A DNA stretch of 49,260 nucleotides from Brachionus koreanus. Lineage: Eukaryota; Rotifera; Eurotatoria; Ploima; Brachionidae. This document shows, one piece after another, positions 11,747 through 22,645 of the stretch. The translations under genes were made by a program, and so were the position numbers. The stretch covers positions 284,776 through 334,035 of the forward strand of contig PJRA01000011.1 in NCBI GenBank assembly GCA_016987375.1, given 5' to 3'. How positions within the stretch are numbered: the first letter of the stretch is position 1; each line of letters begins with the position of its first letter. The notes below the pieces were generated by a model. It ran no database searches. It saw only the letters and a list, made by a program, of their open reading frames with translations, and was not told the DNA's origin.

Positions 11747-14700
11747 ATGAATTTAAGAAATAGGACTAGTCAAAAAATCAATTACCTTCAAGAAGACTCT
11801 AGTTTCGAGGATGATTTTAAAGAAGCTATTGCCAGTAAATCAAGCAAAAAAAGAAAGAGTCAAGATAAACAAGTTAATTCAAAAGCCAAAATGGAAAGTG
11901 AATATTTCAACAAAGAAGATTGTTCTGTTAGTGAGGACGAACAAGTTAAAAAAAAGCCAAAAAAGAACGAGAAAAAACCTATTAAATTAAAAGAAAATGT
12001 AAAAACAAGAAAAAATGTTGCAGTTGAACCGAAAGAAGAGCCATTGATAGTTCAAGATGTAAAAACGGAACTGAATAAAATCGATAACATTGAGAACAAA
12101 ATTGATTTATTGTTAAAATTTGAGTCAAATACTTTAAAAAATGATACTCAAGTCAGAAATTCAAATATGGTCTCTGATATTGAAAGTAATTCTAGTTCGG
12201 AAAAGAATATTGATGAAGACGATGATGACGAATTTGAAGAAGTCGAAATGCAAGATGCAAATCTTAGTAATGTTAATATTGGCAAAGAAGAAATTAAAAT
12301 AACCATAGGCGGTAAAAAGCCTAAAAAACCAATCGATTTGCAAGCTAAAATGGAAAGGATGTTTAAAACCATGCAAAAAAAATTCTCAGTAGCAATGCTT
12401 AAGACTCATCTTTTGTGCTGGATAGCACATGGTTTTTTTCTAAACAAACTAAGTCTCAATTTATTTATAAAGGCTTTAGCAATTTCAATTAATTCTCATA
12501 CGAATAGTTTTCAATTAATCAATTTTAATAAAGACAATTTGAAAAATTTTATTCAAAGTATAAATTCTATTTTTAATATTGATTCAAATTTGAGCTTAAA
12601 AGATGACTTTTTTAATTGTGGCAAGTTCAGTCAATCCATAAAACTATTAGGCCAGGCATTATCAAACCAGAAATGCTCGAATTATCTCCAGTATTTATTG
12701 ATAGTTGCAGTTTTGATGAGAAATTTAAACATCAAAGTAAGAATTTGTATTTGTTTTGATGTAGTTTCAGTCAACAAGGAATCTAAAAAAGCTAAAAAGA
12801 AAACAAGTAAAATAAAAGAAGATGAAGAGAGCGAAAACGAGGAGGAGGAAAGTAAAAAGAAATTTAATACAAGGCTTAAGAAAGAAGATAAGCAAAAAGG
12901 AAAAACAAATAAAAAAAACAATCTTATTTTATCAATGGATGAATCAAAAATAGAGATAGACGATAAAAATTTTGAACTAAAAACTACTAATTATCGAAAC
13001 TATTGGCTAGAAACTTATTTGGAAGAAGAAAAATACTGGTGCCCATTTGAACCATTTTCATCCAAAATAGACTGCACAGCTTGGATTGAGAAACGCTTTG
13101 AAAATGATGTTCTGTATGTAGTAGCTTTTGATAATGATAACCGAATAAAAGATGTAACCAAGCGTTACTCTTCAGATTGGTGCGTTAAAACTCGTCTATC
13201 AAGAGTGTCTTATTTGGATGATAAGAAACTATGGTGGGAAAAAACATTGGCCTATCATCAGCCATTAGATGTTCAAATAGACATGGAAGAAGAAAGTTGG
13301 CTAAAAAAACTGCTCCTCAAAAAACCACTGCCTCAAAGTGTAGGCGAATTTAAAGACCATCCATTGTACATACTACCAAGGCATTTGTTGAAATTTCAAT
13401 CGATTTATCCACAAAATGCAATTCCGTTGACTCATTTCAAAAATGAACCTGTTTATTCTAGAGACCATTTAGTCACTCTATGTTCTAAGCAAACCTGGTT
13501 AAAATATGCAAGAACGGTAAAACCTTTTGAGAAGCCATTTAAAATTGTTAAAGGAAGACTAAAAAGGGTATTTAAATATTTTATTTTTTATCAATATTTT
13601 TACAAAAAAAAGCTTTGAATAAATTCTTTTTAATGAAAAAAAAAAGAAAACCAGAAATTTGATACTATTATGTTACAAGATGTTTCGGTTTTGTGAAATT
13701 TAGCACAACAATATGTGATTAAATCTTATAACTTTTTTTCTCAAAAACAAATTCTCTTTGTTCAATAAAGTGCAAAATTTTTAGTTGGATTGAAAATATT
13801 AAGAAAATTCTAGTACAACTCTGTGTAGTCTAACCATTGATGCAACTTTGAATGAAGCACAATGTTTCATTTAAAGGACTAGTTAAAAACCATTAGAAAA
13901 AATAATATGCTCTTTTGACGTCAAATTTTGTTTTATTTTGTTTTATTCTGCCATATTGAGCCAAATTTCACATTTCCTTATTTTTATTTTACCTTTTAAA
14001 TTTTATACATAAGTGAATTATTTTAATAACTCTAAAGATTATTTAAATAATTAAAATAATTAAAGAAAGAACAAGAATCATTTAAATATTTAAAAGTTTT
14101 AGTTTCCTCTTAAATTTTTGAAAACTAGATTTTTGGATTGATGCCTTCTGTGACCAATCTGTTCACAAAAAAATTTATTTACTTTTTTTTTTAATAAATA
14201 AATCTATGATTTCTTCTATCAATCAATCGGTTTAAAAAATCAAATTTAATCGTGTAAATGTTTTGTATTTTTTGACTTTTTGGCACATGATAAAATTGTA
14301 AATTGTATAAAATATGCAACTTAGCTTGCATGATCTAATTTTTTTTCGTTAATATAAATCAATCACAAAAAGAAATAAAATTTTTGTCAAGTAAAAAACG
14401 TCTATAAAGTTAGTTTTGTTATTTTATGATAGTTTATTAATATAATTCATTTTTATCTGAACTATAATCGAATTTTTAACTAAATGTATTAATTTAGACA
14501 TATATATTAATTTAAACTCTGTCGAAATGAATATTATTCCCTAAAAATGAAAAGTTAGAATACTTTTAAGATACTTTCAATTATCAATTGAACCCATAAG
14601 ATAGCAAAAATAAATGTTGCATTTAAATATAAATTAAAAACGATAGAAGGTATTTATTTGTTTAAACTTTTTCAATTAAATATATAATTTTAGGTTAACA

Positions 14701-15875
14701 GAATAATCAAAAAGCCTACATAACTTTAAATTAGTTAAGGAATTTTTAAGAGAAATTAAGTTAAAAATTAAAAAAAAAACACTTTTTTATTATTTGAGAC
14801 CATTTTTTTTTAATTATCACCAATTTGATTAAAATTACAACAAAAATCAAAAAAATCTTTTTTTACTTGTGACACAAAATTTTCTAATTTTTTCAACTTT
14901 TGTTTGGACAAGCCCAGTTTTTTCTTCTTATGCGCGCCACACGCAAGAAAAAAATGAGAAAAAATTTAAAGTATATTTTTTAAGAGCGAATACAAAGCTG
15001 GTTGTCGAGAAAATCCTGATCTTGATTTATATGGCTTTTGGCAAACTGAAAAGTATCAACCTCCATATGCTCGCAATGGAATTGTACCCAGAAACGAATT
15101 CGGAAATGTGGAGTTATTTCAGCCCTGTATGCTGCCGCATGGATGCGTACATTTACGAAATATGCCCAATTTGATTAAAGTTTGTCGCAAGCTTAAAATA
15201 GATTGTGCTGCTGCCGTTGTTGGTTTTGACGCACATGGCGGATTTTCTCATGCAGTCTATGAAGGATGGATAGTTTGCGAAGAATTTAAAGATGTTGTTG
15301 TTGATGCATATTTAGAAGAAGAACGCGAGGCTAATTTGAAAATGATTGAGAAGAGACAAGAAAAAATTTTTACCAATTGGAAGAGGTTGATTAAAGGCGT
15401 ATTGGTTCGCGAAAAACTTAGGCTGAAATACGGCAACGATACCGAGATTAAACCGAAGAAAAAAAATTTAAATAAGCTTATAAAAAAAGTTGCAAATGAT
15501 CGTTCAAAAGATGAACAAGATGATTTTATAGAGGTTGACAAAGTTGGTGCTAAGCTAAATAATTTAAATAATGAAAAAGTGGATTTAATTGAAGAGAGTA
15601 ATGATTTTAATGAATTGACTAAAAAAGAGGTAGTGCTCAAATTTAGAAATAAAAAAAACAGAGCTGTAAAAAAGAAAAAAGCCAAACGAAAGAGAATAGA
15701 TGATTATGAGAGCGAGGAGTCACATCAATCTTTGGATGAAAATGATGGCGTATCAGAAAAAAATGTTAAAAAAATACAAAGAATTACTCGTTCTTCAGCT
15801 TCAAATTTGAAGACAGATGTAAATAAAAATTTAGATGACGATGAATTTAAGTTGAGTGAATCTGAAAGTGATTAA
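11747..15875 (+). CDS. XPC: XPC / Rad4 DNA damage recognition protein, 2 exons
   Basis: Damage sensor that starts global-genome nucleotide excision repair in the nucleus, working with RAD23 and centrin and recruiting TFIIH. Exons are 11747-13567 and 14985-15875, joined in phase 0 across a 1417-bp GT-AG intron: VKGRLKR continues into SEYKAGCRENPDLDLYGFWQ. The product is 903 aa (human about 940). Residues 1-200 are charged and low complexity, as in other XPC proteins. A Rad4 transglutaminase-like fold follows (from about 215), interrupted by an acidic/basic insert near 340-400 and resuming at NYRNYWLETYLEEEKYW. The beta-hairpin domains come next: BHD1 (about 528-585, SVGEFKDHPLYILPRHLLKF), BHD2 (about 608-660) and BHD3 (GFDAHGGFSHAVYEGWIVC, near 687). 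A basic and acidic tail ends the protein. Start: first ATG of the open frame, followed by a basic stretch (MNLRNRTSQK). Transcribed divergently from NIPBL. Confidence 0.93.
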
Positions 15876-16689
15876 ATTTTTTTCTTTTTTTATTTACCAA
15901 TTTTTGTAAGCCAAATATTCAGTTAAACATTTAAAATAAAATTTATTATATAATTTTTATTTGCAACAAAATTTTACTAATTCTTTTTTGAATATGATCG
16001 ATCTTGTTGACCTAGAATGTGAAAAATTAACAAAATCTAAAAAAAATAAACAATATTGAACAAAAAAAATCAGAATTAATAGATATAGGATAGCCAATTT
16101 AAATTTTTGTCAACTTTTTGCTAATTATTCTTTAAAATTTCTAAATTATTAGAAAATTTATATTTTGTTCAATTTCTGTGGCAATATGAACATTATATAT
16201 TTAATTTTGAGTGAAAGAATCTTTTTCCTGTGCACTTTATGATATAAATTTCAAAATTTCGGAGCAAGAAAATTTATTCAGCTTTTCAAAATGCAAAACA
16301 GTGCCTAAAACTTGATAGGATGTCTTCAGACTTGTGTAAAAGCAAAGTCATTTGATTTGAATTTAAAAAAAAAAAGTCATTATCAATTACATTTTTTTCC
16401 AAGTTGAAATTTTAATTGGTGCTAAGCTAAATATAAAAGACAAATGTAAATATAAATTTAAATGAACTATTATAAAAAACTTATTTTATACAGTGATGCC
16501 ATCACATTTGTAACTTTTTTAGAAGATACTGAGGCTGAAAATTTATCGAAAAAATCTTTTAAAAATTAAAATTAGAACAATCACCTTGAACAGTCTCAGC
16601 CTCATATCAAAAAGTCTAATAGAAATTTTTGACTTTTTTTATCCAATTTTTATTTTTCATCTGATCATTATTGACTCTATATAAAATAT

Positions 16690-16835
16690 TGATCAAATGA
16701 CTTTGGAAGATGATGAAGAGGAGACGATAGAAATAATAAAGCCAACAACAAGGCTTAAAACTTTAGAGATGGCCGAAAAGTTTATTCAGCTTAAAGATCT
16801 CTTCGGACTTCAGAAGTCATGTTAGAGTTCAGACG
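16690..16835 (+). mobile_element. Possible pogo/Tigger-like transposase C-terminal scrap
   Basis: One frame reads LEDDEEETIEIIKPTTRL followed by KTLEMAEKFIQLKDLF and then a stop. An acidic DDEE run followed by a KPT..A...LE..E.F pattern is typical of the C-terminal tails of pogo/Tigger-type transposases. It is short and without catalytic residues, so the family call is tentative. Confidence 0.35.
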
Positions 16836-16879
16836 ACATAATTTTGATTTAACAACTGATCTAAAACAATCAAAATTAA

Positions 16880-17016
16880 ACTTCAAATAAATAAATTTTT
16901 TATTAAGTTTTATATTTTATTTTTGTTATTTTCTTTTCTAAAATTGAACAATTTATCAGAGTAAAAAATATTAAAATTTATATTTTATACTTCAAGTATT
17001 TTATTTGACCAACCCT
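16880..17016. repeat. Right end of a second copy of the intron-1 MITE family
   Basis: This stretch aligns by eye with 7600-7708. Shared blocks run in the same order: AAAATTGAA.AATTTATCA, AGTAAAAAA followed by ATATTAAAATTT, AAGTATTTT.TTT and a final CCA. The outermost part resembles the reverse complement of the left end of the first copy even more closely (TATTTTA.AC, CAAGTATTTT, TTTGACCA). I do not see the matching left end upstream, so this copy is either truncated or its left end has decayed. Confidence 0.5.
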
Positions 17017-17704
17017 AATTCTATTTAAATTTTATTTTGTCAATTAAGACTAAAAATTTTTGATTTTTTTTGTCAACGTTTTTAATCTGGAATACACTCA
17101 TGACAAAATAAATAAAAGACTGTATTTAAATAGATATTTTATAAATCCCGAATTATTTTAGTCGTTTGAAGAAACTCTCAATGATGTCGCAGTATTTTTG
17201 TTATAGTAATTATTTAATTTCTCATATCATGTCTAGAATTTAGACCATTTAATTAAAATATTATGCAAACTTTTATTCTATTATGATTTAATAAATTTGT
17301 GGTAATTTTTATTAAAAGTCTTATAGGTTTTATTTAATTTATTAAATTGAAGTGTTAACATCCATTTTATATTCTCCCTCTAAGAAAAAAAAATGAATAA
17401 AATTGTGTAATATTATTTAATGCATATAATAAATAAAAAATTAATTCAGTATGAAAATTTTTCAAAATTATTTTCAATAAGTCTTATTTAACAAAAATAT
17501 ACCATATGATTTAGAGTTTCGATAATTGCGTTCGAGTAAAAAAAATAATTTAGCTAAGCTATTAAGAAAAACTTGATAAAATTCTTTAAATCATGTGATT
17601 CAAACTATCTTAATTTTTCACCAAGTTCACAAGACATATACATACCATCATTTTTTTTAATTTAAAAGAGACTTAAAGTCTCAAATCATAACAATCATTT
17701 TAAC

Positions 17705-17719
17705 TATTTATTTTTTTAG
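17705..17719 (+). promoter_or_regulatory. Splice acceptor just before the proteinase start codon
   Basis: A pyrimidine-rich tract (TATTTATTTTTTTAG) ends in AG at 17718-17719, followed by A7 and the ATG at 17727. A coding region needs no acceptor here. It is best explained as the 3' end of a 5' UTR intron or a spliced-leader trans-splice site. Confidence 0.45.
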
Positions 17720-17726
17720 AAAAAAA

Positions 17727-19478
17727 ATGCGAGTTTATTTGGCTTTTTTATTCGTTTTTGTTTCTTGTTTGAGCGCTGCCACAATAAAAAAAGCAACGCC
17801 ATTTAGTAATATCAAAAGATATTCTATTTCAGGCACCATTTATTTACCCTATGCTGAAATCGAAGAACCCTTCCGTGCATGGTACGATGTAGATCAGTCT
17901 GCATCGAGAATCGATTATTATGATGGCATGGAAACAACCATTCAGTTGGCTCCAACAAGTTCAAAAGACTTTGGTACTGGAATCAAAATTGCGCCAATGA
18001 CTGACGAATTTCAAACAAATGTTCGCACATGTTTCTGGATAAACGGAACCAAAGATGCTCCTGTAGAGATTCAAAGAGCTATTCCAGACACCAGAGAATT
18101 CACAGTATTTTTCTCTTATCAATTCTGGATAAAATAATTATTTAAATTTTAGTTTATTGGAGAGGGAACTTGGAAGTCGCTCTCTGTTGATAAATGGGAA
18201 ACTGTTGTCCATGAGGGTGATAAAAAAAATACTTACACTTTTTATATTAATTCAAGAAATGGTGATCCATTGTACTATGAAATGATAGGATATGATACAT
18301 TGTTGGGTTCACATTATGACAGATATTACATTGAGTATTACAATTTTAATACTGATGAAATTTCACCAAGTGTATTCGCAATTACAACTAGTCTCAAGTG
18401 CAGAGATTTTCCAGGTCCAGGCGCCAAAAACAGAGCTTCAGTTAACCCAATGAGAGAATTTATTCACTCTGATGATTCTCACGTACATGAAGAATTCTCA
18501 AAATTCCAAAAAAATCATGGCAAAAAATATCAAACAAGCATGGAACACACAGAGAGACAGCATATTTTTAGACAAAATTTACGATACATTAATTCGATTA
18601 ACCGACAAGGTCTCTCATTTAGATTGGCTATCAATCATTTGGCAGATAAGTCAGATGAAGAATTGAGTCTTCTTAGAGGAAAGCTTAAATCGTCTGGTTC
18701 AAAAAAGCCAAACAATGGTCTGCCATTTGATATGTCCAAGTACAAGAATAAAGCTTTGCCGGATACATGGGACTGGAGAATATATGGAGCTGTTACACCA
18801 GTAAAAGATCAAGGTATTTGCGGTTCATGTTGGTCATTTGGTACTGCTGGAGCAATCGAAGGTGCTCACTTTTTAAAACACAAATCTCTAGTGCGATTGT
18901 CACAGCAAAATTTGGTTGATTGTTCATGGGGTTTCGGTAATAACGGATGTGATGGGTAAGAATTTGAAAAAATATTTTTTTTAAAAATTTAATTCATGCA
19001 AAATTTTTTTTACAGAGGTGAAGATTTTAGAGCTTATGATTGGATTATTAAGCACGGTGGCATTGCTACTGAGGAATCATATGGCAAGTATTTGTCAGCC
19101 GATGGCTATTGCCACTTCAACAACGCCACTGTTGGAGCTAGAATGCATGGCTATGTAAATGTAACACCGTTTGACTCAGTTGCTTTGAAAACAGCATTGG
19201 TTAACGAGGGACCGATCTCAATAGCCATTGATGCTGGTCACAAATCATTTGTTTTTTATGCCAACGGTGTTTATTATGAACCTGAATGTGGAAATAAAGA
19301 AGATGATTTAGATCATGCCGTATTGCTTGTTGGTTATGGAAACATTTATGGTCAAGATTATTGGCTTGTTAAAAACAGTTGGTCAACTTATTGGGGAAAT
19401 GATGGTTACGTCTTAATGAGTCAAAAAGATAACAATTGTGGTGTTACAACACAAACTACTTATCCATTAGTCCTTTAA
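17727..19478 (+). CDS. 26-29-p: 26/29-kDa-type digestive cysteine proteinase (cathepsin L family, C1A), 3 exons
   Basis: Secreted papain-family endopeptidase with the long N-terminal extension of the insect 26/29-kDa proteinase group. Exons 17727-18104, 18153-18955 and 19016-19478 join in phase (introns 48 and 60 bp) to 547 codons, close to the roughly 550 of Drosophila 26-29-p. The order is: signal peptide ([19 protein letters not shown]), an N-terminal beta-rich domain (about 20-235), an I29 prodomain (about 252-320, with [14 protein letters not shown]) and the mature peptidase from about residue 335 (LPDTWDWR). The oxyanion Gln346 and catalytic Cys352 ([12 protein letters not shown]), His494 ([11 protein letters not shown]) and Asn514 ([10 protein letters not shown]) are all present, so an active enzyme is expected, probably lysosomal or digestive. 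A strong splice acceptor (polyT then TAG) ends at 17719, only seven bases before the ATG, implying a 5' UTR intron or trans-splicing. Confidence 0.93.
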
Positions 19479-20259
19479 AAAAGGTTATTTTTAATTATTT
19501 TCTATAATTTATAGGCTGTTTTAAAACGATTGATTGATTTTAAAATAAAAATTGATAAAAAATTTTTAGAATGTTTTTTAATTTTTTAAAGCAAGGTTAA
19601 TTCACTTTAGTTAATGGAAAAAAATATCTAAGATTAAAATCAATATAAAATTAAGTCTTTATTAAATGAAACAATAGTTTTAAACCTGAGAAAAAGAGAC
19701 TGCAAGTTTTAAACATTTTCAGGAGCAAAGAAAATTTTTTAAAATCCAAAGAAATAGCTAAGTTACCAGAAAAAACATTCATATCACCAGAAAATCTTAT
19801 TTTTTCTAAGTCACATGGTACAGAGCCAAACTATAAACTATGATAAAATATTTAACTAGTTGCATACAGTCCGAATGTGAGAAATTGAACAGGTCCGGAT
19901 AGAAACTAAATTTTTATTTTTTTAATCATATATCATATTACTAAAATATTATTGAGGTGGAATTGATGATCAGATGGAAGATCTTAGAATCCTTTTTTCA
20001 AGATGGCACATCGTAGGAAAAAAGTAAAAGTATACGGCAAATTAATCTAAAAACAGGTTATAGATTTTCCCAAAAATACAATTAAAATATTCAATTAAAG
20101 TATCCAGCATTATTGCCTGAAAACAATCTTGAAATTTTACCTGAGAAAAATACATAAAATATTGATTATTCCAATATATAAAAGCTTTTGATTATCATCA
20201 TTAACAATGAGGTTTTTAATGCAAACCTGTTTCAGAAAGAAAATAAAATTTAATTTACT

Positions 20260-20655
20260 TCTTCTGATATAAAACAGCTTTTTTTTTAATATTCGTTTTG
20301 ATTTGGGCTTTTATTTACTTAAAAAATTTTTAAAAAATTTAAATGATTAAAAAGCAAAAAAATGTAAAGTTTCATCATATTAAAAGATTTCTTATCAAAA
20401 TAATTAAATAAACAATTGTCAAATAAAAAAAGGATAAAGAAAAATACAAAATGTGATATGAACATTTGAGCTTGAAAAAACTGAAATTGTCAATTATGTT
20501 TTATACTTTTATTGATTAAAAATAAATAAATTAAAAATTATCTAATTTAAATTTTAGAAGAAAATTTATGTTTTTTTCATTTAAATTTTTACTTCAAACT
20601 TCAGTAAAATTAAGATGAAATTTTTAGACATAAAAAAAAGATGGGTAAAGACTCA
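20260..20655 (+). repeat. Unclassified dispersed repeat, copy 1
   Basis: This segment aligns by eye over about 390 bases with the reverse complement of 24950-25330. Shared blocks in order are TGATTTGG, AAATGAT.AAAAAGCAAAAA, TCATATTAAAAG, AAACAATTGTCAAA, AAAGGATAAAGAAAA, AACATTTGAGC, TTGTCAATTA and CAGTAAAATTAAGAT. No coding potential is seen. It could be a SINE, a MITE or the 3' part of an unknown transposon. Confidence 0.62.
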
Positions 20656-20889
20656 AAAAATTAGCAACATTCTTGATGAAAATTTTCCCAAGAACATTTA
20701 GTGATTTAAAAGAACCTTGATAATTTAATTGAGTTGTAAAGAGTTTAGTAAATTGACTTAAACTTAAACAAGTACATCAATAAGAATTTTTGAGCTAACA
20801 GCATTTGCTATGATTACAAAATGAACGATAAATCTCTATCAAAATCTACTAAAAGAGATATTCGTAAATAACTATTACCAGTCATCTAA

Positions 20890-21015
20890 AGTGCGGAGTT
20901 AGCCGCAAGAGGCACGATGGTAAAATTAAAAACACATTTACTTACTTTTCTTCACTGCTGGGTACCGTCAATGGCGGCCACTGGGTCGCCAAAAAATGCT
21001 GCTGGCCGCTCTTAC
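20890..21015. repeat. GC-rich patch with short inverted repeats
   Basis: In very AT-rich surroundings this patch is noticeably richer in G+C. It contains a perfect 7-bp inverted repeat GCGGCCA (20974-20980) / TGGCCGC (21003-21009), and GCGG...CCGC near 20893-20906. I cannot match it to a tRNA, snoRNA or known element. Confidence 0.35.
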
Positions 21016-21529
21016 AACCACAGATACAAATTAAAACTTAAAAATTTTTAAATATGAAAATTTGATAGATACAATAGTTGAGCATAAGAAAATCAATTGA
21101 ATTTTTGAAAAAAAAATTTTTGAAAATTCTCAAAACTGCTTAGTAAGCTTAGAGAAGCTCTTGGCTGAACGACACTCAAAGAAATACTGAGATTGAATAT
21201 TTTTTCCAATTTTGGGTGAAATCATTATGAAATAGAACTTAAAAAATTTCTGAATAAGAAAATTTGCAATTATAGCCGTTTTATTTTTAATAAAAACCTA
21301 AATAAACTATATTTACATAAAATTCTTAACTTAACTATAATTTATAAAAAACTGATCTAAAGCTAATAAAGCAAGCAGAGCGTATATTGTCACTCCTGCT
21401 CGGAAAAAAAATCCCGACAGAACTAAATTTTAGTACTTTAAAAAATTTCTAATTCTTTTTGGCTTGGTACTTCTGTGTCAATATCCTGATCAGTACTAGC
21501 TTGTTCTAGCTGTAAATGGAATGAAAATC

Positions 21530-21930
21530 AACCAGTTATAGCAATGAAACAAAAGTCAAACTGTACAATAAAATACTAAAAGCAACACTGATGTACGGAA
21601 GTGAATGTTGGGGAATGTGTGAATCTAAAAAAGAAGTCTGAAGACCTTCCATACTGGAAGTCAGCGAAAGATTCTGAGGATACACTGGCCTAAAGCACTG
21701 TCGAATTCTTGGACATATATTTAGAATGAAAGAAAAAAGAATACCAAAAAAAGCCCTTCAATGGAGACCACTAGGGCGACGTAAGGTAGGAAGACCAGTA
21801 GTAACATGGAAGTCAACAATCATGAAAGACCCAAATGGGAATGACATGGGGAGAAGCAAGGGTGAAGGCGAAAGATCGACTTGAGTGGAAATCAAAAGTA
21901 ATGACCCTTTGCTCCAGAAGCAGTGAATAA
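21530..21930 (+). mobile_element. LINE relic: C-terminal part of an endonuclease/reverse transcriptase ORF
   Basis: Frames read KVKLYNKILKATLMYGSECW, then (after stops and frame changes) ILGHIFRMKEKRIPKKALQW and RRKVGRPVVTWKSTI, then MTWGEARVKAKDRLEWKSKV in another frame. This is the familiar C-terminal block of RTE/craft-type LINE proteins (YGSECW, IGHVxRM, GRPxxTWRR). At least two frameshifts and stops show that it is dead. It probably belongs to the same family as the 8.2-8.9 kb fragment, which also contains the AKxxYARIxPxW region just upstream of this block. Confidence 0.82.
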
Positions 21931-22592
21931 GGAGAGAAAAAAATAATTGACAATCTATTAAGAAAGTGATCATTTTTACCTCTCCATTACTGATTTCGCA
22001 AAAGCGTTTTTATCCTTCCGTGTTTTTTTGATTAATTGATAAAAGAATATTTTCAAAAAAAATTTTTATAGAGAATTTTAAGAGTTTTTTTTTATTTTTA
22101 TCATTTTCTAGAATACCTGTTGAAAATAATTTTTTAAAATCTAAGACAAAATAAAAAATTTTTTCATTTTTTTAATCGTTTTTCATTTTAAATATCGAAT
22201 TATAGAATGAAATTTCAACACCATTTTCGGTATATAAAAAAAGAAACTTGTTAATTAAGCAAAAACACTGTTTTTTTTAGTTATTTTCTTCAATAAATAA
22301 GCTAATTTACTAGGATTTTAAACAAAATTAATAAAAAATGATTGAAAAGAAAAAAATAATTAAATAAAAATATTGTTTGTTTCTCATTCAATAGCAAGTC
22401 CAAAGTAGATTTTGTTTGTAGGCAGAACAAATTTTTAATTTTGGATTTTGATTGAACCAAAAATTTCGATAATGTATATCAAAATTGATTCTAATTTAAA
22501 AATTTAGCATTTTTTTTTAAGATTAGATTAGCAAACGACTCCTTTAACCTATTGATAAAAGCTTATAGGTGCGTCTGATTGTTTTTGAATTG

Positions 22593-22600
22593 TATAAATA
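22593..22600 (+). promoter_or_regulatory. TATA box of the GH16 gene
   Basis: TATAAATA lies 46 bases before the ATG at 22646. A start site about 25-30 bases downstream would leave a 5' UTR of only some 20 bases. This is the clearest core promoter element in the window. Confidence 0.55.
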
Positions 22601-22645
22601 GTATCTGCCAAATAGAATAGAAATAAAATCTATAAAATTTTCAAA

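Larger units (their letters stand above)
15876..17726. other. Intergenic region with transposon scraps
   Basis: AT-rich spacer between XPC and the cysteine proteinase. It holds a possible pogo-like transposase C-terminus (about 16690-16830) and the right end of a second copy of the repeat found in NIPBL intron 1 (about 16880-17016). A short inverted repeat (TGAGGCTGA near 16531-16545 and its reverse complement near 16600) is also present. No gene is seen. Confidence 0.5.
19479..22592. other. Intergenic region with repeats and a LINE relic
   Basis: About 3.1 kb between the proteinase and GH16 genes. It contains one copy of a ~390-bp dispersed repeat (20260-20655), a short GC-richer patch with an inverted repeat (about 20890-21015) and a decayed LINE C-terminal fragment (21530-21930). 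The rest is AT-rich with no gene that I can support. Confidence 0.5.

Noticed and set aside
15257..15685. 142-codon minus-strand frame, Phe/Ser/Leu-rich
   Set aside because: Mirror of the Lys/Glu-rich XPC tail; composition is the expected antisense of AAA/GAA codons.
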